Shown one piece after another: positions 45,526 to 56,769 of a stretch of DNA of 64,000 bases. The stretch is from positions 93,877,343 to 93,941,342 of the forward strand of contig CP136065.1 in assembly GCA_032622095.1 (NCBI GenBank), given 5' to 3'. Below the pieces are notes generated by a model that was not told where the DNA came from, made no database searches, and saw only the letters and a list, made by a program, of their open reading frames with translations. The position numbers and the translations under genes were made by a program. Each line of letters opens with the position of its first letter. The stretch's first letter is position 1. Source of the stretch: Siphonodentalium dalli. Taxonomy: Eukaryota; Mollusca; Scaphopoda; Gadilida; Siphonodentaliidae.

Positions 45526-45731
45526 TTAACCCTTTCAGTGCCAAGTCCGATTTTTGTATCAACCCATATTGCCTTGATCATATTTCAAATTTATTGATTA
45601 TAATAATGTGATACATTGATGGAAAGAGCTCTTTCCATCAATGTATCACATTATTAAAATCAATAAATTTGAAAAATGATCAAGGAAATATGGGTTGATA
45701 CAAAAATCGGACTTGGCACTGAAAGGGTTAA
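45526..45731. mobile_element. piggyBac-type MITE in the ATP7 3' UTR
   Basis: TTAA stands at 45526-45529 and 45728-45731. The ends CCCTTTCAGTGCCAAG and CTTGGCACTGAAAGGG continue as a near-perfect fold whose tip is GGAAAGAGCTCTTTCC. It lies 54-259 bases past the ATP7 stop codon, so it is inside the expected 3' UTR. Confidence 0.9.
45590..45595 (-). promoter_or_regulatory. Candidate poly(A) signal AATAAA for ATP7
   Basis: The minus strand reads TATAATCAATAAATTTG here, about 190 bases after the stop codon and inside the MITE. It is the first AATAAA I find downstream of the stop. Whether it is used cannot be told from sequence. Confidence 0.4.
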
Positions 45732-45784
45732 GAGAATGATGATCAATAAAATTGGAATTTGACTTTGTGTGGCCTCAGTCTCGT

Positions 45785-46025
45785 TTATACTATATTATCC
45801 ATTTCCAAATCATCCTTTAATTCTAACAGATTCGATTGGTCTGGCTGGTCAATACGTCGCTTTGCGCTGAGTCTTGACAATAAGCTTCCTTGTTGACTTC
45901 CACGGAAGCTCGACATTTCGTCGTCAACACCACGGTGGACATTTATATTATCATCATCCTGATCACGTAACAGTTGCATGTGATATGACGCTGTTAGCAA
46001 CTTGTCTTTCTTCGGTTTACGATAT
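45785..46025 (-). CDS. ATP7: ATP7-like copper ATPase, last exon (cytoplasmic tail)
   Basis: The exon follows a TTTTGTGTAG acceptor and ends at TAA (45785-45787). It encodes residues 484-562 of the visible fragment, beginning YRKPKKDK, which matches the start of the tail after helix 8 in ATP7A/B (CYKKPD). The tail has an acid-rich middle and the sequence DQSNLL (545-550), which fits the [DE]xxxL[LI] sorting signal. In vertebrate ATP7A/B a leucine motif in the tail brings the pump back from the cell surface or vesicles to the trans-Golgi. The protein ends MDNIV, a hydrophobic C-terminus that is not a canonical PDZ class I ligand. Confidence 0.93.
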
Positions 46026-47563
46026 CTACACAAAATAAAAAAATATATGGATTTAAATTTACAGCAATAAACACCAGAAAGGACGATACAATTTCAGGAG
46101 AAACCCTTTAAATGTTTTTATTGAAAAAACGAAAATATAACACTTATATTGGTAACTTATTTATGGTGACAGGTATCAATGGATTTATTATGACTCTGTC
46201 ATTAGGTTGTGAGCTCTGTAGCATGGCAGAGGGAATATTTACTAAAGTTTATTGTTTAAGAATGTTAAAAAAATAAAGGTTTAAAAAATAATTTGAAACA
46301 TCAGCCAATTTTAGCAACTACGTTGAAAATATTGCATCTGAGTTTATTCGATACTTTTCTAATGTCAAAGAGAAAATGAAAGTGTCAATGACACTGTAGC
46401 TCAACTTGGGGAGGAGTTAGTAATTTTATGTTGAACCCTCCACAGCATGATAAAGAAGAAGAAAATCAAAATGTTGCACTAAATGGATTATATTGTGTGA
46501 ATGAAATTATTTTCATTTCAAACATTTCTCCAATAAATATGGGCTGCATGGTGTGCCGATTGATCCAAATGTGCAATCCAAAATGGCTGCAGATGGCCAT
46601 GTTTTTTAACAAAATTCAAAACAATTGGACAGCTCCCATCTAGAGGTCACCCCAAAAAACCATATAAAGTTTGGATGAGGCCTGTATGTTGTGCTGAAGG
46701 ATTTTAGTCATGAAAAGAGAAAAATCCAAGATGGCCGCTGGCGACCATGTTCGTTAACAAATTTCGGAAAATATTGTTGACTCCCATATAGAGGTTACTC
46801 CGAAAATCCATAAGAAGTTTAGTGGCAATCAGATGAGGGATGTGGTCTGAGCGCATCCCAAAGGAGTTAGTCATGCAAAGAGTTAAATTCAAAATGGCTG
46901 CCGGCAGTAATGTTTTTCATCGAAAATCGTTAATTTGATAGCTCCCATCTAGAGTTGATCCTAATTTAGGATTCTTAAACATGCCTGTAAATTTTCCAAA
47001 TATTTCTCCAATAAATGCAGGCCGCAGGGTGTCCCGATGAATTCAAATTTGAAATCCAAGATGGTTGCTGGCAGCCATGTTTTTTTAACAAATTTCAGAA
47101 AAAGTCTCATGGCTCCCATCACCCCAAAGATCCATATGAAGTTTGTTGATGATCGGATGAGGGATATGGCCTGTAGGGTGTGCCAAAGGAAATTGTTGAT
47201 GGACGCACAGAGGCCTTCACATGTATACCGACGGATGGGCGATGGATGCCAACCCACGACAACAGCTCGAACTTTGACTTTGTCAAGTTGAGGTAATAAG
47301 GATAAATTTTTCTGAAAATTTGCCAAACACAAGAAAAGTGGCTTTTAGTGCCCATTTAATATTTTTATTAAAAGAAAACAAGATTGATAACTTTTATTGC
47401 TATGAGTCCATGTATTGGTGTTTTTGTTAGAATATAAAAAGATCAGTGACTGACCAATAGTAAAAGTTGACTTACTAGTATTATGCCAAATAAATCATGC
47501 TATTTATTAAATGTTCATGTCATATTATGTAAGTTGTCCATGGAATGTGAGTGGGTGACTTAC
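46026..47563 (-). other. ATP7 intron before the last exon
   Basis: The intron runs from GTAAGT at 47563 to TAG at 46026. About 46480-47300 is a Helentron-like relic: repeated AAATCCAAGATGGC(T/C)G(C/T)(T/C)GG with CATGTTTTTT, GACGGATGGGCGATGGATGC, then hairpin AGCTCGAACTTTGAC / GTCAAGTTGAGGT. The rest is featureless. Confidence 0.7.
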
Positions 47564-47666
47564 AATTTCAGGAACAATGATGACAGTACGACAGACACAG
47601 ATGAGGCTGCCATGGCAGCTGACGCCATCCACGGGCGAAGTGAAATTCCCACTGGTGTGAAGACAC
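47564..47666 (-). CDS. ATP7: ATP7-like copper ATPase, exon n-1 (helices 7-8)
   Basis: The 103-base exon begins GT (completing GGT for Gly449) and ends at AAATT|GTAAGT; the next exon supplies A to make Leu483. It encodes [20 protein letters not shown] then [14 protein letters not shown], the loop between helices 7 and 8 and all of helix 8. Met467 and Ser471 match the conserved helix-8 Met and Ser that help bind Cu(I) in the membrane site of P1B-1 pumps. The human ATP7B equivalent is [20 protein letters not shown], nearly identical. Confidence 0.96.
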
Positions 47667-49779
47667 CTACAATATGAAGGAATTAAATTATTATGAAGAA
47701 TTCATTACACCAATATAATATAAAGTGCATATTCACTAAATACATTGCACATCTTCAATGTGTCGAGAAAGGGTCAATAACTCTAAAATCGATGTCAACA
47801 TACTGGCAATAACTCCGCCTAAATGACTCCGACTGAACTCAAAATAGCAGGTACACATGCTCCCATGTTGGTTGACATCTGTGCCAATTTTAAACAAAAT
47901 TGACTGGAAAATGCCAGAATACAGGCTCAAACAAAATATGCGTACCAGTATGTACAATTCTATGTAGTAAAAGGGTAATAAATCGGCCAAAATGAGTCTG
48001 ACCGAACTGAAGATCACAGGTGCGCAGGTTCCCATACTGGTTGATATATGTGCCAAGTTTTTAAAAACCAATTGACCAGAAAATGACAATACAGGCTCGG
48101 ACAATGTTCCAGATGGACACACGGATGGCACGATGTATGCATGGATGAGGGTCATTACTATAGTCCTCCGAAATGAAGAAAAACCCAAATAAACCAAGCC
48201 AATTCATATCAAACTAAGTTGCACATGAATTTTTTTTTTAAATCATTTTTATCGCCGATGCAAAAAATTGCATTGTGCAAATTTGTGGACTTTCATAGAA
48301 AACCAATGCAATTTGGCTTTCAAATGGCAGAAAAACACATTTGAAACCTATGAAGTAGATCATTCAGTAAATGATGTGCAATTTAATAACTTGGTAATAA
48401 CTAGGGTTGATTAGTCCACAGAGATAACCTGCCATAATCTTGAAAGAAATCGAAAATAGATATATCATTTGAAGATTAAACTTCACGGTCGTCAGTTAGA
48501 AATTCTCGAGTAAATTTACTTTCCAAACGTTGCGTATTCTGGCAGCAAAATGAAACATAACGAGCTGGGAAAGCTGTTCAAAAGTTGACTCACTTTGTTC
48601 TGTTTTACCTGGTTTCGAATTTTGTGAAATTGGAATAACCCAAATGGAAGTTTTCGTATCGATGAGGAATCTATGCTACTTTTGGTCGAGATATCGTTCA
48701 AATATAAAAATTAAGAACATAGTCACTGGTCTCAGTGATAGATGGTCTGACACTGGGCCAAATGGCCAACAAACTGTTCAGTGAGGAGTTGGCCATAACA
48801 TTACATATCTCTAGTATTTCAATTTAGGCTCCTTATGCAGGATTGTAGTAGTCATTCATCACTGTTTTTGGGAATATAAAAAAATTAAGAAAATCCTCCC
48901 TCCCGCAATGATCTGAAAAACAAGGGTTGCGCATCAAAGATGGCTCTGGTCAAGTTTTTTTGCCCATAAGAGTGAATCTTTTCGACCAAGAATGACTAAA
49001 AAATGGACGAAGTAACCATAACTCAGAACTAAGGGCCATAACTCAGATAACTCAGTTTTTGAACTCAATCAAAAAAATTTGTGAAAGATCCATATACCCA
49101 ATATGAATGGAATCGGTTGACATTTGTTCAAGTTTTTGCACTAACGGTCATAAAATTGCTAATGATAGGCAAACTAAGTGCCGTAACTCAGGTAAAATAA
49201 AGCGGACACACCTGATTTTCGAACTCGATTGTGATATTGTTGTGAAAGGTCCACATATCAAACATAAATATAGTCAGTTGACATTTGTTCAAGTTTTTAC
49301 ACTAACAGTTATGAATTTGCTAAAAAAAAATAACTAAGAGGCGTAACTCAGGTAAAAAGGATCGGACAAATCTGGTTTTTGAACTAGTTCTAGATATTGT
49401 TGTGTTATGAATGAAATTGGTTGATATTTGTTCATGTTATTGAGCTAACAGACATAAAATTTCCTAAATTAGCTAAAATAGACAAACTAAGGGCCGTAAC
49501 TCAGGTAAAAATAATCAGACAAACCTGGTTTTCGAACTCGATCGAGATATTGTTATGAGATATTGATAACACCCATGACAATTAACTCACATACCAAAAA
49601 CTGTCAGAATCGATTAATAAACGGCTATGTTATATAGGTTTGTTGCCACCCGCCCGGACGCCCAGACGCCTACAGTCCCTCGCCAAAGCAATAGTCGAGT
49701 TTTGATAAAATTGCCTGAGAAACAATTAATTTTTGATGTCTTAATAACATTTCTATTAATGTAGACCAAAATACATTAC
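47667..49779 (-). other. ATP7 intron with two repeat relics
   Basis: The intron runs from GTAATG at 49779 to TAG at 47667. 47740-48190 holds two diverged ~150-bp units (ACTGAACTCAAAATAGCAGG type). 48950-49690 holds four to five ~150-bp units (CTAAGGGCCGTAACTCAGGT, ATCGGTTGACATTTGTTCAAG) ending in CCCGGACGCCCAGACGCC. Neither encodes a protein. Confidence 0.65.
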
Positions 49780-49897
49780 CAGCTGCAATTGGTATTCCCA
49801 GGATGTTGTAAACACATGCAGCAAAAAAGTTCATATGAATCCTCCGCACAGTCTTCTTTGACAGCTGTATAGCAGCGACTACATCAAACAAGTCATT
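49780..49897 (-). CDS. ATP7: ATP7-like copper ATPase, exon n-2 (helix 7)
   Basis: The 118-base exon lies between a TTTTTCAG acceptor and a G|GTAATG donor. It encodes residues 410-448 plus one base of Gly449: [20 protein letters not shown] followed by [20 protein letters not shown]. It covers the end of the P domain, the hinge and helix 7. Tyr439-Asn440 form the YN pair required for the second Cu(I) site in the membrane. Confidence 0.96.
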
Positions 49898-50389
49898 CTG
49901 AAAAACATTAATCAGTGATGTTAAAGATATGGAAGGCGTATGTAGTTGGAAAATTGGCTTGTTGCCATAATTCTGCTGTGTTTAAGGAGTCGATTATTTA
50001 GGGCATTACTGAAGCAACAAACAAGGAACCTCAGGCTTTTTGCAGAATTTATTAGCTGACCAGACATATGATGACAAATGGATTCTCCCATTCAGTTATA
50101 AAAAAATAGTCTATTATTCATTTGGCGGGGAATTACAAGTGCAGAAGACATAGGAATCCTATTCAGTTATTCGGAGGAAATGTTTGGCCGTTTGTTGAAC
50201 TCGTTATCTAAATATCCCGCCAAGTGAACAATGAGTATTTAGTAATCAAAGGGTTTATTAAGATTGTTTCTCTGCTGGGTGTCTGATTGCAGTATATGAA
50301 CATCCCTACCAATGAGAAATAGACCATTCCATTGTAATCTTTTATAACTAAATGTAATAACCCACTCCATAAAACAAGGGTTAACATAC
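49898..50389 (-). other. ATP7 intron
   Basis: The intron runs from GTATGT at 50389 to CAG at 49898. 49930-50010 is a diverged copy of the foldback at 57485-57683. 50085-50330 resembles the third TTAA MITE (58185-58363) but has lost clear ends. No gene is present. Confidence 0.7.
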
Positions 50390-50593
50390 ATTTATAAGAA
50401 CAATGTCGGCTGCTTCTATAGCTACATCAGTGCCTGCACCGATCGCTATGCCGACATCCGCCTGAGCTAGAGCCGGACTGTCGTTGATTCCATCACCAAC
50501 CATGGCAACCTTCTGACCAGATCGCTGTAGCTGCTTTATTTTCTTCACTTTGTGAGAGGGCAGCACTTCAGCGAAGACATTTTTGACACCAAT
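50390..50593 (-). CDS. ATP7: ATP7-like copper ATPase, exon n-3 (P-domain GDGxND)
   Basis: The 204-base exon (68 codons, phase 0 at both ends) encodes residues 342-409 from [19 protein letters not shown] to ADIVLIN. It carries [20 protein letters not shown], where Asp375 and Asp379 of GDGIND coordinate Mg2+ in the phosphorylation site, and the [10 protein letters not shown] strand. Human ATP7B is nearly identical here. The acceptor is TTATAG, the donor AAT|GTATGT. Confidence 0.97.
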
Positions 50594-51627
50594 CTATAAG
50601 TAGATACATGTATATAGATTATAGCACAAAGTTTCCTTTAGAATAGATAGACATTAAATATGTATTCAGGATGCCAGAGGTCCAGTTACAACAACAACAT
50701 AACAAATCTAATTTAATATCTCTTTGCGCTATGTTCTGTATAAAACAAATTTGATAACAAATATGACATATAAACAAGACCCACAAATACTGAAGAATAT
50801 CATTTTGTTATTGAACAATAAAAAAATTATCTTTTCTGTCCTTCTAATAAATTAAAAAGGTATGAAATAAATGCATAGAAAATATGTGTTATACACACAA
50901 TGGCTAGTTCCCATCTACATGTCAATATCAACACCCATGACAAATTTTATAATGATCCGACCAAAGGTACGACATGTAGCCCGTGCCAAAGGGTTTAGTC
51001 ACGCAAAGATTAAAATCCAAGATGGCATGTTTTTTGGTCAAATGATCCCAAAATGACTCGTTTCCCATCTCCATGTCATTGTTAACATCCATGACAAATT
51101 TCATGATGATATGACCAAAGGTACGACCTGTAGCCCGTGCCAAATGATTTAGCCATGCAAAGAGTAAAATCCAAGATGGCTGCTGGTGGCCATGTTTTTT
51201 GGCTGAATGACCCCAAAATGACTAATTCCCATCTACATGCAAATATTAACATCCATGAAAAATTTCATGATGATAAGACAAACAGTATGGCCTGTAGCTC
51301 GTGCTAATGGATTGAATTTTGAAATCCAAGATTGCCACTGGCGGCCATGGTTTTTTGCCGAATGACCCCAAAATTACTCGTTCCCATAGATCTACATGTC
51401 AATGTCAACCACTATGACAAATTTCATAATGATCCGACCAAAAGGTATGACCTGTAGCCTATGGAATTGTTGACAGACGCACACACACACGGATGATGGA
51501 TACCAAGCCATGGCAACAGCTCAAACTTTACAAAGTAAAGTTGAGCTAAAAAATATATATTCCACCAGAATACGGAAAAACTGTGGCCTATAGCGTCCAC
51601 CAAGTGATAGAGATTCTCAGATTCATT

Positions 51628-52794
51628 TAGTGATGAGCCGATAATCGGGAACGACAATCGGAATCGGCCGATTGTGGCCCATCGGATGACAATCGGTACT
51701 CGGGTTTGAACATCGGGATTTCCGATTGTCTAAATAATAAATAGGTGCTTGATTTTCTTCAATGAACTGGTTTAAATATGACGATGTTTTGTTGAATAAA
51801 TGACCTGTAAACATGGGGAAAGTGATCCCAAACACAAACTTGATATAAAGACATGTCCTCTTCAATACCCCGGCCGTACCTGGGTCTATGTTTGAACAAT
51901 ATATAGTGGGGATGACCGGGAAGCACGTGACACTTTGTGTTAGAGCGACGCTGCAAGCATGACGCCGTGATTGCGCATAATCATTAATTATTGGCATACC
52001 GGAACAGTCGTTTCAGTCGATTGATTTCATTAGCATTATGATGTACACAACGTACATATCATGGGACTCATGTACGCCCATAGGTAACTTTATTGTTCGT
52101 CAACATGTAGACATTTTGATTTATGTCAGACTATCAAAAATCAAGATGTATGCATACGGAGTACAACAGAGCTATCTATATAGTACATACAGCGTAACAG
52201 GTATAAACTATACTATAGAAACCGAAAGTGCATGTCACGTGACTTTAAATAGTCAAAGACAATGTCATTCCATCCAGTCAGCCTCGTGTGACGTCACGTA
52301 TAGGTCACCACCAATGATTATTATGATGACCACGCTGAAATCGAATCGTGTCTGTGAAATTGACATGAACATGGTGTAACTTGCAACTGGTTCAGTCGGC
52401 TCATTTCCTTTGATGTGATGTCTTTGAATTGGGATTAAAGAAAAATGCCGATTGATGAATTGTTATCAAAAACAAACCGTGGACATGTCATCAAACTTTC
52501 AAACAATTTGTTATGGAATAGCCTAAAATACATGGGTAAGTTGCCTGTATTCGATCACAAGTCCGCCCATGCCCATCTATATACTTACCCAAACATATAC
52601 TTATGTATACTGTGTACTGGCATATTATTTCGCTTGTTGCTTGCTTCTATAATTCTAAGTATTATATAACACATATAACATATATTCTGCTATAATTATT
52701 GAAATAATCGGAATCGGCACCTGAATCGGCCGATTGTGATCTCAAATAATCGGCAATCGGCGCAAGGCTCTATTTGACAATCGGCTCATCACTA
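51628..52794. mobile_element. Non-autonomous hAT element with 8-bp target duplication
   Basis: The ends are TAGTGATGAGCCGAT and its inverse ATCGGCTCATCACTA. GATTCATT stands immediately outside both (51620-51627 and 52795-52802), a perfect 8-bp duplication as made by hAT transposases. Subterminal AATCGG / CCGATT words recur many times near both ends, as expected for transposase binding sites. The 1167-bp interior has only short frames and no RNase-H-like transposase or dimerisation domain. Confidence 0.88.
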
Positions 52795-53244
52795 GATTCA
52801 TTCCAAGACTTCCCCCATTGTCAATCCAGAATGCATCATAATTCAAACTAAGAGATAGAGTTATTCCCATTTCATTGAGAATAATATAATTTACAGTAGA
52901 GTCCGAATCCAAATTAAGCACAGATCCCACCTCGGTACCTCAACAAAAACAATATGTTCCCAGTTTATTTGACCGGATCAGTTGATAATACAATGTTTTG
53001 GAGCTTCCTCTTTCAAATGATATATAATATGGAATATGTTGTATATAATGTGAGCTGGTGATTCGAAAATTAAGTAAGCCTCTAAGAGAATACATTGGCA
53101 CAGGGTCTTTAATGTTGCATCAGAGCAACTCCTATCATGAAAGGGTTAAACCCTGAATTCATCTGTAAATGCTATAACCTCAATTGAATGTTTGGAGCTT
53201 CTTGTAATGTGTTATATACACTGTCTTCAAGTCTGAGAATAAGG

Positions 53245-53395
53245 TGCTGGACATTTGCATAATGAGATCCTCAGAGGGTGAATTTAGTGAAGCTATCCCG
53301 CACAGTGGGCAAGCATCATCAAACTGAGTGGGGTAGCATCACTAAATTCATCCTCTCAGAACCTCATTCTGAAAATATCCGGCACCTTATTTTCA
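53245..53395. mobile_element. Foldback element of the GAGGTCC family
   Basis: Outer ends AAGGTGCTGGACATTTGCA and the inverse ATATCCGGCACCTT enclose CAGAGGGTGAATTTAGTGA and TCACTAAATTCATCCTCTC. It is diverged from the perfect copies at 63694-63946. Confidence 0.75.
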
Positions 53396-53722
53396 ACCCT
53401 TACCATCTTGGCCATTTATGAAACTCATAAGCATTTATTATCATTTTTATGTGACAAAATATATATCGTTAAATATATATAAGATTCAAAACTTCTTGAA
53501 ATAGAGCTAAAGGAATATTATACGGGTAATATAAATAGAGTATCTTGTTTTGAAGAGTTTACTTGTGATGCTTTTAATGGAAGATGGACAAACATTGCAT
53601 AATGGCATAAGCAGACTTTGTGTGGTCGAACTGAATGGGAGATTCCATTCAGGAGTTAATAAGTTGAACTGTCACATGAATAGGAATCAATGTTTCAGAA
53701 ATCATTTGTAGCTTATCCATAC

Positions 53723-53865
53723 CTGCTTGGCAATGGCTCGAGCCGTCTTCTGATTGTCTCCCGTCAGTAAGATGACATTCAACCCCATGTTTTTCAGTGT
53801 TGTAATGGCTAGATGTGCCTCCGATTTCACGGTGTCAGCAACGGCCAGCATTGATGCAATCACAC
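53723..53865 (-). CDS. ATP7: ATP7-like copper ATPase, exon n-4 (P-domain TGDN)
   Basis: The 143-base exon begins GT (completing Gly294 split with the previous exon) and ends CAG|GTATGG. Residues 295-341 read [40 protein letters not shown] and ARAIAKQ. TGDN (328-331) is the conserved P-domain loop contacting the phosphorylated Asp. The acceptor follows a long T/A tract ending TTCCAG. Confidence 0.97.
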
Positions 53866-54413
53866 CTGGAATTTTTTTTTTAAATTAGGCTACAACTGAA
53901 TATTTTCATTTGTAAATTGTTTATAACAATCACGCTGTTTATGCTTATTTGGACATCAAATAATTAATTTTGCTATGGTTATTTGCAATTCCATTCCGAA
54001 TGCCTCATCGGAGTGTTGCACATCACTATAATAAAATTTGTTCCTGCAAAAATAAACCATAAGTTTAAAGATGTAGTAGTTAATTCCAGAAGATTAAGTT
54101 GTTGAAAATTTTGCTATGACCTGCTATCACCATCCTTAATTCGGGTATATCCTGTTCACCCGGCAGGCAGAGATTAATGACTTGGCCGGCGGAGATTATA
54201 GTCCATATCAAAACACCTGCGGTCCAGTGTTGTCACAGTCCATAACTGTTGGTGGTGAATAACGTTTAATAGCGTGAGCCATATTAAGTTTATTTATTTT
54301 ACACGTTTTATTATTTGTTTGTAAAGATGTATTATGAATTATTATCTGTGTTTTAAGCAGAGTTCACTACTGAATATATATACTGTTAGATTCCCTGGTC
54401 TGACATAAACACG

Positions 54414-54731
54414 ATGGCAAGCACACGAGTGAACGTAAATTATATTCCAAATAATAGAGGTGGAAAGTATCTGGTATATGATGACTACAAATTCTCCGTC
54501 AAATCAAGGAGAAATGATCGAATTCATTGGCGATGTTGTAAGAAAGACTGCCGTGCAACCACCAACACTGTGAACGATATGGTGACATCCAACAGCGGCA
54601 ACCATAACCACGAACCTGACTTCAACCAAGTAGCAGCAGATTCCTTCATTGCAGACCTCAAAAAGCTTGTTAAGACAAGTAACAAGCCAGTAACAACGCT
54701 ATACCAGGAAGAAATAGCAAGTATGTACTGA
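54414..54731 (+). pseudogene. FLYWCH zinc finger of the MULE
   Basis: The frame starts at ATG and encodes 105 residues. It fits the FLYWCH pattern in order: N..GGKYLVYDDYKFSV, HWRCCKKDCRA, then a GNHNHE end supplying the two zinc-binding His, with the CC/C cysteines before. FLYWCH fingers are the usual DNA-binding start of animal MULE transposases. The frame stops after EEIASMY, where the next part of the transposase should continue, so this is the first lesion. Confidence 0.85.
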
Positions 54732-54905
54732 GTAAATTTAATTTCGCATTCTCATTAATCTGGCAACGCTCTTTATATTAGTATTCAGAAAGAAAACTAA
54801 GCAAGTAATAACTAAAGTAAAACTGGTGTAATGTTATATTATATATATTATAATTATTATTAAAGAATAGAGAATACTAAGCAAGTAATAACTCTATTAA
54901 TGTTT

Positions 54906-54952
<47 letters not shown>

Positions 54953-54954
<2 letters not shown>

Positions 54955-55531
54955 AATACCGACATACTACAGCGTCAAAACAGCATTGTATCATGCCAGA
55001 GCCGAAACCCAGCCAAAGTTACCAAATCATCGTTCAGGAGTCGACCTTCCTGATGTATACAAAAAACAACAGCCAACAACCACAACTTCCTACTAGCCGA
55101 TGACGGAGAGACTGAAAAGATTCTGATATTCGCAACTAGAGAAAATCTAGAAAATTTAGTTGTTGCCGGAACGATCTTCTGTGATGGAACGTTTGAGAAA
55201 AGCATTCGTCTCCGGAAAGATGTGCCCTTTGGTGTATGGCTTACTTCCCAACAAGACCCAACACACGTACCAACGTTTCTTCAATCTGGTGAAAGAAAAG
55301 GCAGCAGAACTCGACATCACCATCAGCCCAAGTGGAATTTTCACAGATTATGAGACAGCTGCCCAAAACGCCCTGGCAGCTACATTTCCGTCAGCTACAA
55401 TGAAAGGCCCACGAAAGATGCGATATCGCAAAGATGACAATTCCATCGGACATTTCAAGAGAGTTTTTGGCGCAGGCGAAATAGATATTCTCGAATACAT
55501 GGATTCAGTATCAAACAGTATCCATAATTAA
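54953..55531 (+). pseudogene. MULE transposase remnant, multiply frameshifted
   Basis: Three frames in turn carry recognisable MULE transposase text: IPTYYSVKTALYHARAETQP; after a shift, FLLADDGETEKILIFATREN with CDGTF (the first catalytic-core strand region); and after another shift, CPLVYGLLPNKTQHTYQRFF with FTDYETAAQNALAATFP, which includes the DxE-type segment. The sequence after FPSATMKG departs from the usual core. At least three frame breaks make it inactive. Confidence 0.85.
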
Positions 55532-56607
55532 TGTGCTATAATTCATGTTATGTTATATTGATAGTATTTGTTATATATATATATCTTGAGTATTTAATAA
55601 ATTTGTTGAAATATATCACATGTGCATTTCTTCGTTCCATCTCCACCCGAGTCAATTAACAAATCCAAAAACCCCAATTATCCTCTTCGTCCGGCCGCTC
55701 ATCGCCATCGAAATTAGCCATCGCCACCAATTCCCAGTAACAATTATGATAAAAACTATAGTCGGCAGCTCTGTGATGTTGAGGATTATCACACCTGCCC
55801 CAACACCTACCCGAAACAATAGGCGCCGGGTGAACAGGACGACACCCCTTAATTCAACTATTATAGTTATATTTAACTATTATAGTAGAATTTGACAGTG
55901 CTAAATCAAAAATGTCCCCGTTTTTTGTGGAAACTATGTGATCACCTATTATAGTACGGATTTAATATGGTGCTGTTTTTAAATAATTTTTTTGTGAAAT
56001 ATGACATTGGATTATGTCTCTTGTATCAAATTTACAAAATTACGATATTCATATTTACCTATAATAGTTGAATTCAGGATGTGCCTGACATGATCAACGT
56101 TGAAATAACTCTGTGCCACCTCATACGATACAGGCTGCTTTAGAGAAGTAATGAACACAGGTATATATGTACAAAACACAGCACCATTCCACCAGGCTCA
56201 GGGTTAATACACCTATCCAGAAATTAAATTCAAAAATATTTCCAAAACTTTTCCAAGATTTTCTGGAATTTTCAAGGACTTTGAGGCAATGAAATTCCAT
56301 GACGTTTCCAGACTTAGGAAGGTGGGGACTTCAACATTAATTTGAGATGAAATTTGAATAGCAAACCGCTTCCCACAACTTGGCCTCAGTATCAGTTAGC
56401 TTAAGTCTTATATCACATATCAGAGACCCACTTGAGTGAGAGAATTGACCAGAAGAAGCTATAATCTGCGATGCTCACAAAAAATATTTACAACAGCTTG
56501 TATAGCAGTTGGGATGATGCCTTTTTGGACCAAGACCCGCCTTGTTGCTTAGAACGGATTTTCATTCAAAAGACATTATGGGGGTATAAATAAAGGTTTG
56601 ACCATAC

Positions 56608-56769
56608 CGTCAATAGCACACAAGATGGCTGTGTGTCCCTGGTTCTCATGCTCCGACATAACACTATCCATGTGTTCAGTGACGATTAAACCATTACGGT
56701 GCATCCACTCTCGGTTACCTATCAACACATTATATTCCTTTGATGAAGCGGCATTGGTTGAGACCAATT
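56608..56769 (-). CDS. ATP7: ATP7-like copper ATPase, exon n-5 (N-domain GNREW)
   Basis: The 162-base exon begins AA (completing CAA for Gln240) and ends GAC G|GTATGG. Residues 241-293 run LVSTNAASSKEYNVLIGNRE, WMHRNGLIVTEHMDSVMSEH and ENQGHTAILCAID. GNREW (257-261) matches the Gly-Asn pair that contacts ATP in the nucleotide-binding domain of ATP7B. The first ten residues correspond to the variable linker inside the N-domain and are shorter than in human ATP7B. Confidence 0.96.

Larger units (their letters stand above)
50594..53722 (-). other. ATP7 intron with hAT element and repeat relics
   Basis: The intron runs from GTATGG at 53722 to TAG at 50594. 50880-51560 is a Helentron-like relic with four ~140-bp units (GTACGACATGTAGCCCGTGCC), an ACACACACGGATGATGG microsatellite and hairpin AGCTCAAACTTTAC / GTAAAGTTGAGCT (51518-51547). 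A hAT-type element is at 51628-52794. A dispersed repeat shared with 36940 lies at 52940-53080, a MITE end at 53085-53149, and a foldback at 53245-53395. No exon is seen. Confidence 0.75.
54143..55846 (+). mobile_element. Decayed MULE (Mutator-like) DNA transposon, 1.7 kb
   Basis: The 5' end GGGTATATCCTGTTCACCCGG and the inverted 3' end (CCGGGTGAACAGGACGACACC, read GGTGTCGTCCTGTTCACC) form ~22-base TIRs. CCTTAATTC stands immediately outside both ends (54134-54142 and 55847-55855), a perfect 9-bp target duplication, the hallmark of Mutator-like elements. It is oriented opposite to ATP7 and carries a FLYWCH finger and transposase remnants. A TA microsatellite (about 54908-54951) has expanded inside the coding region. 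Confidence 0.93.
53866..56607 (-). other. ATP7 intron carrying a MULE
   Basis: The intron runs from GTATGG at 56607 to CAG at 53866. It contains the MULE at 54143-55846. 55847-56607 has no gene; CTATTATAGT recurs there near 55857, 55876, 55946 and 56060, a small motif repeat. Confidence 0.8.
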
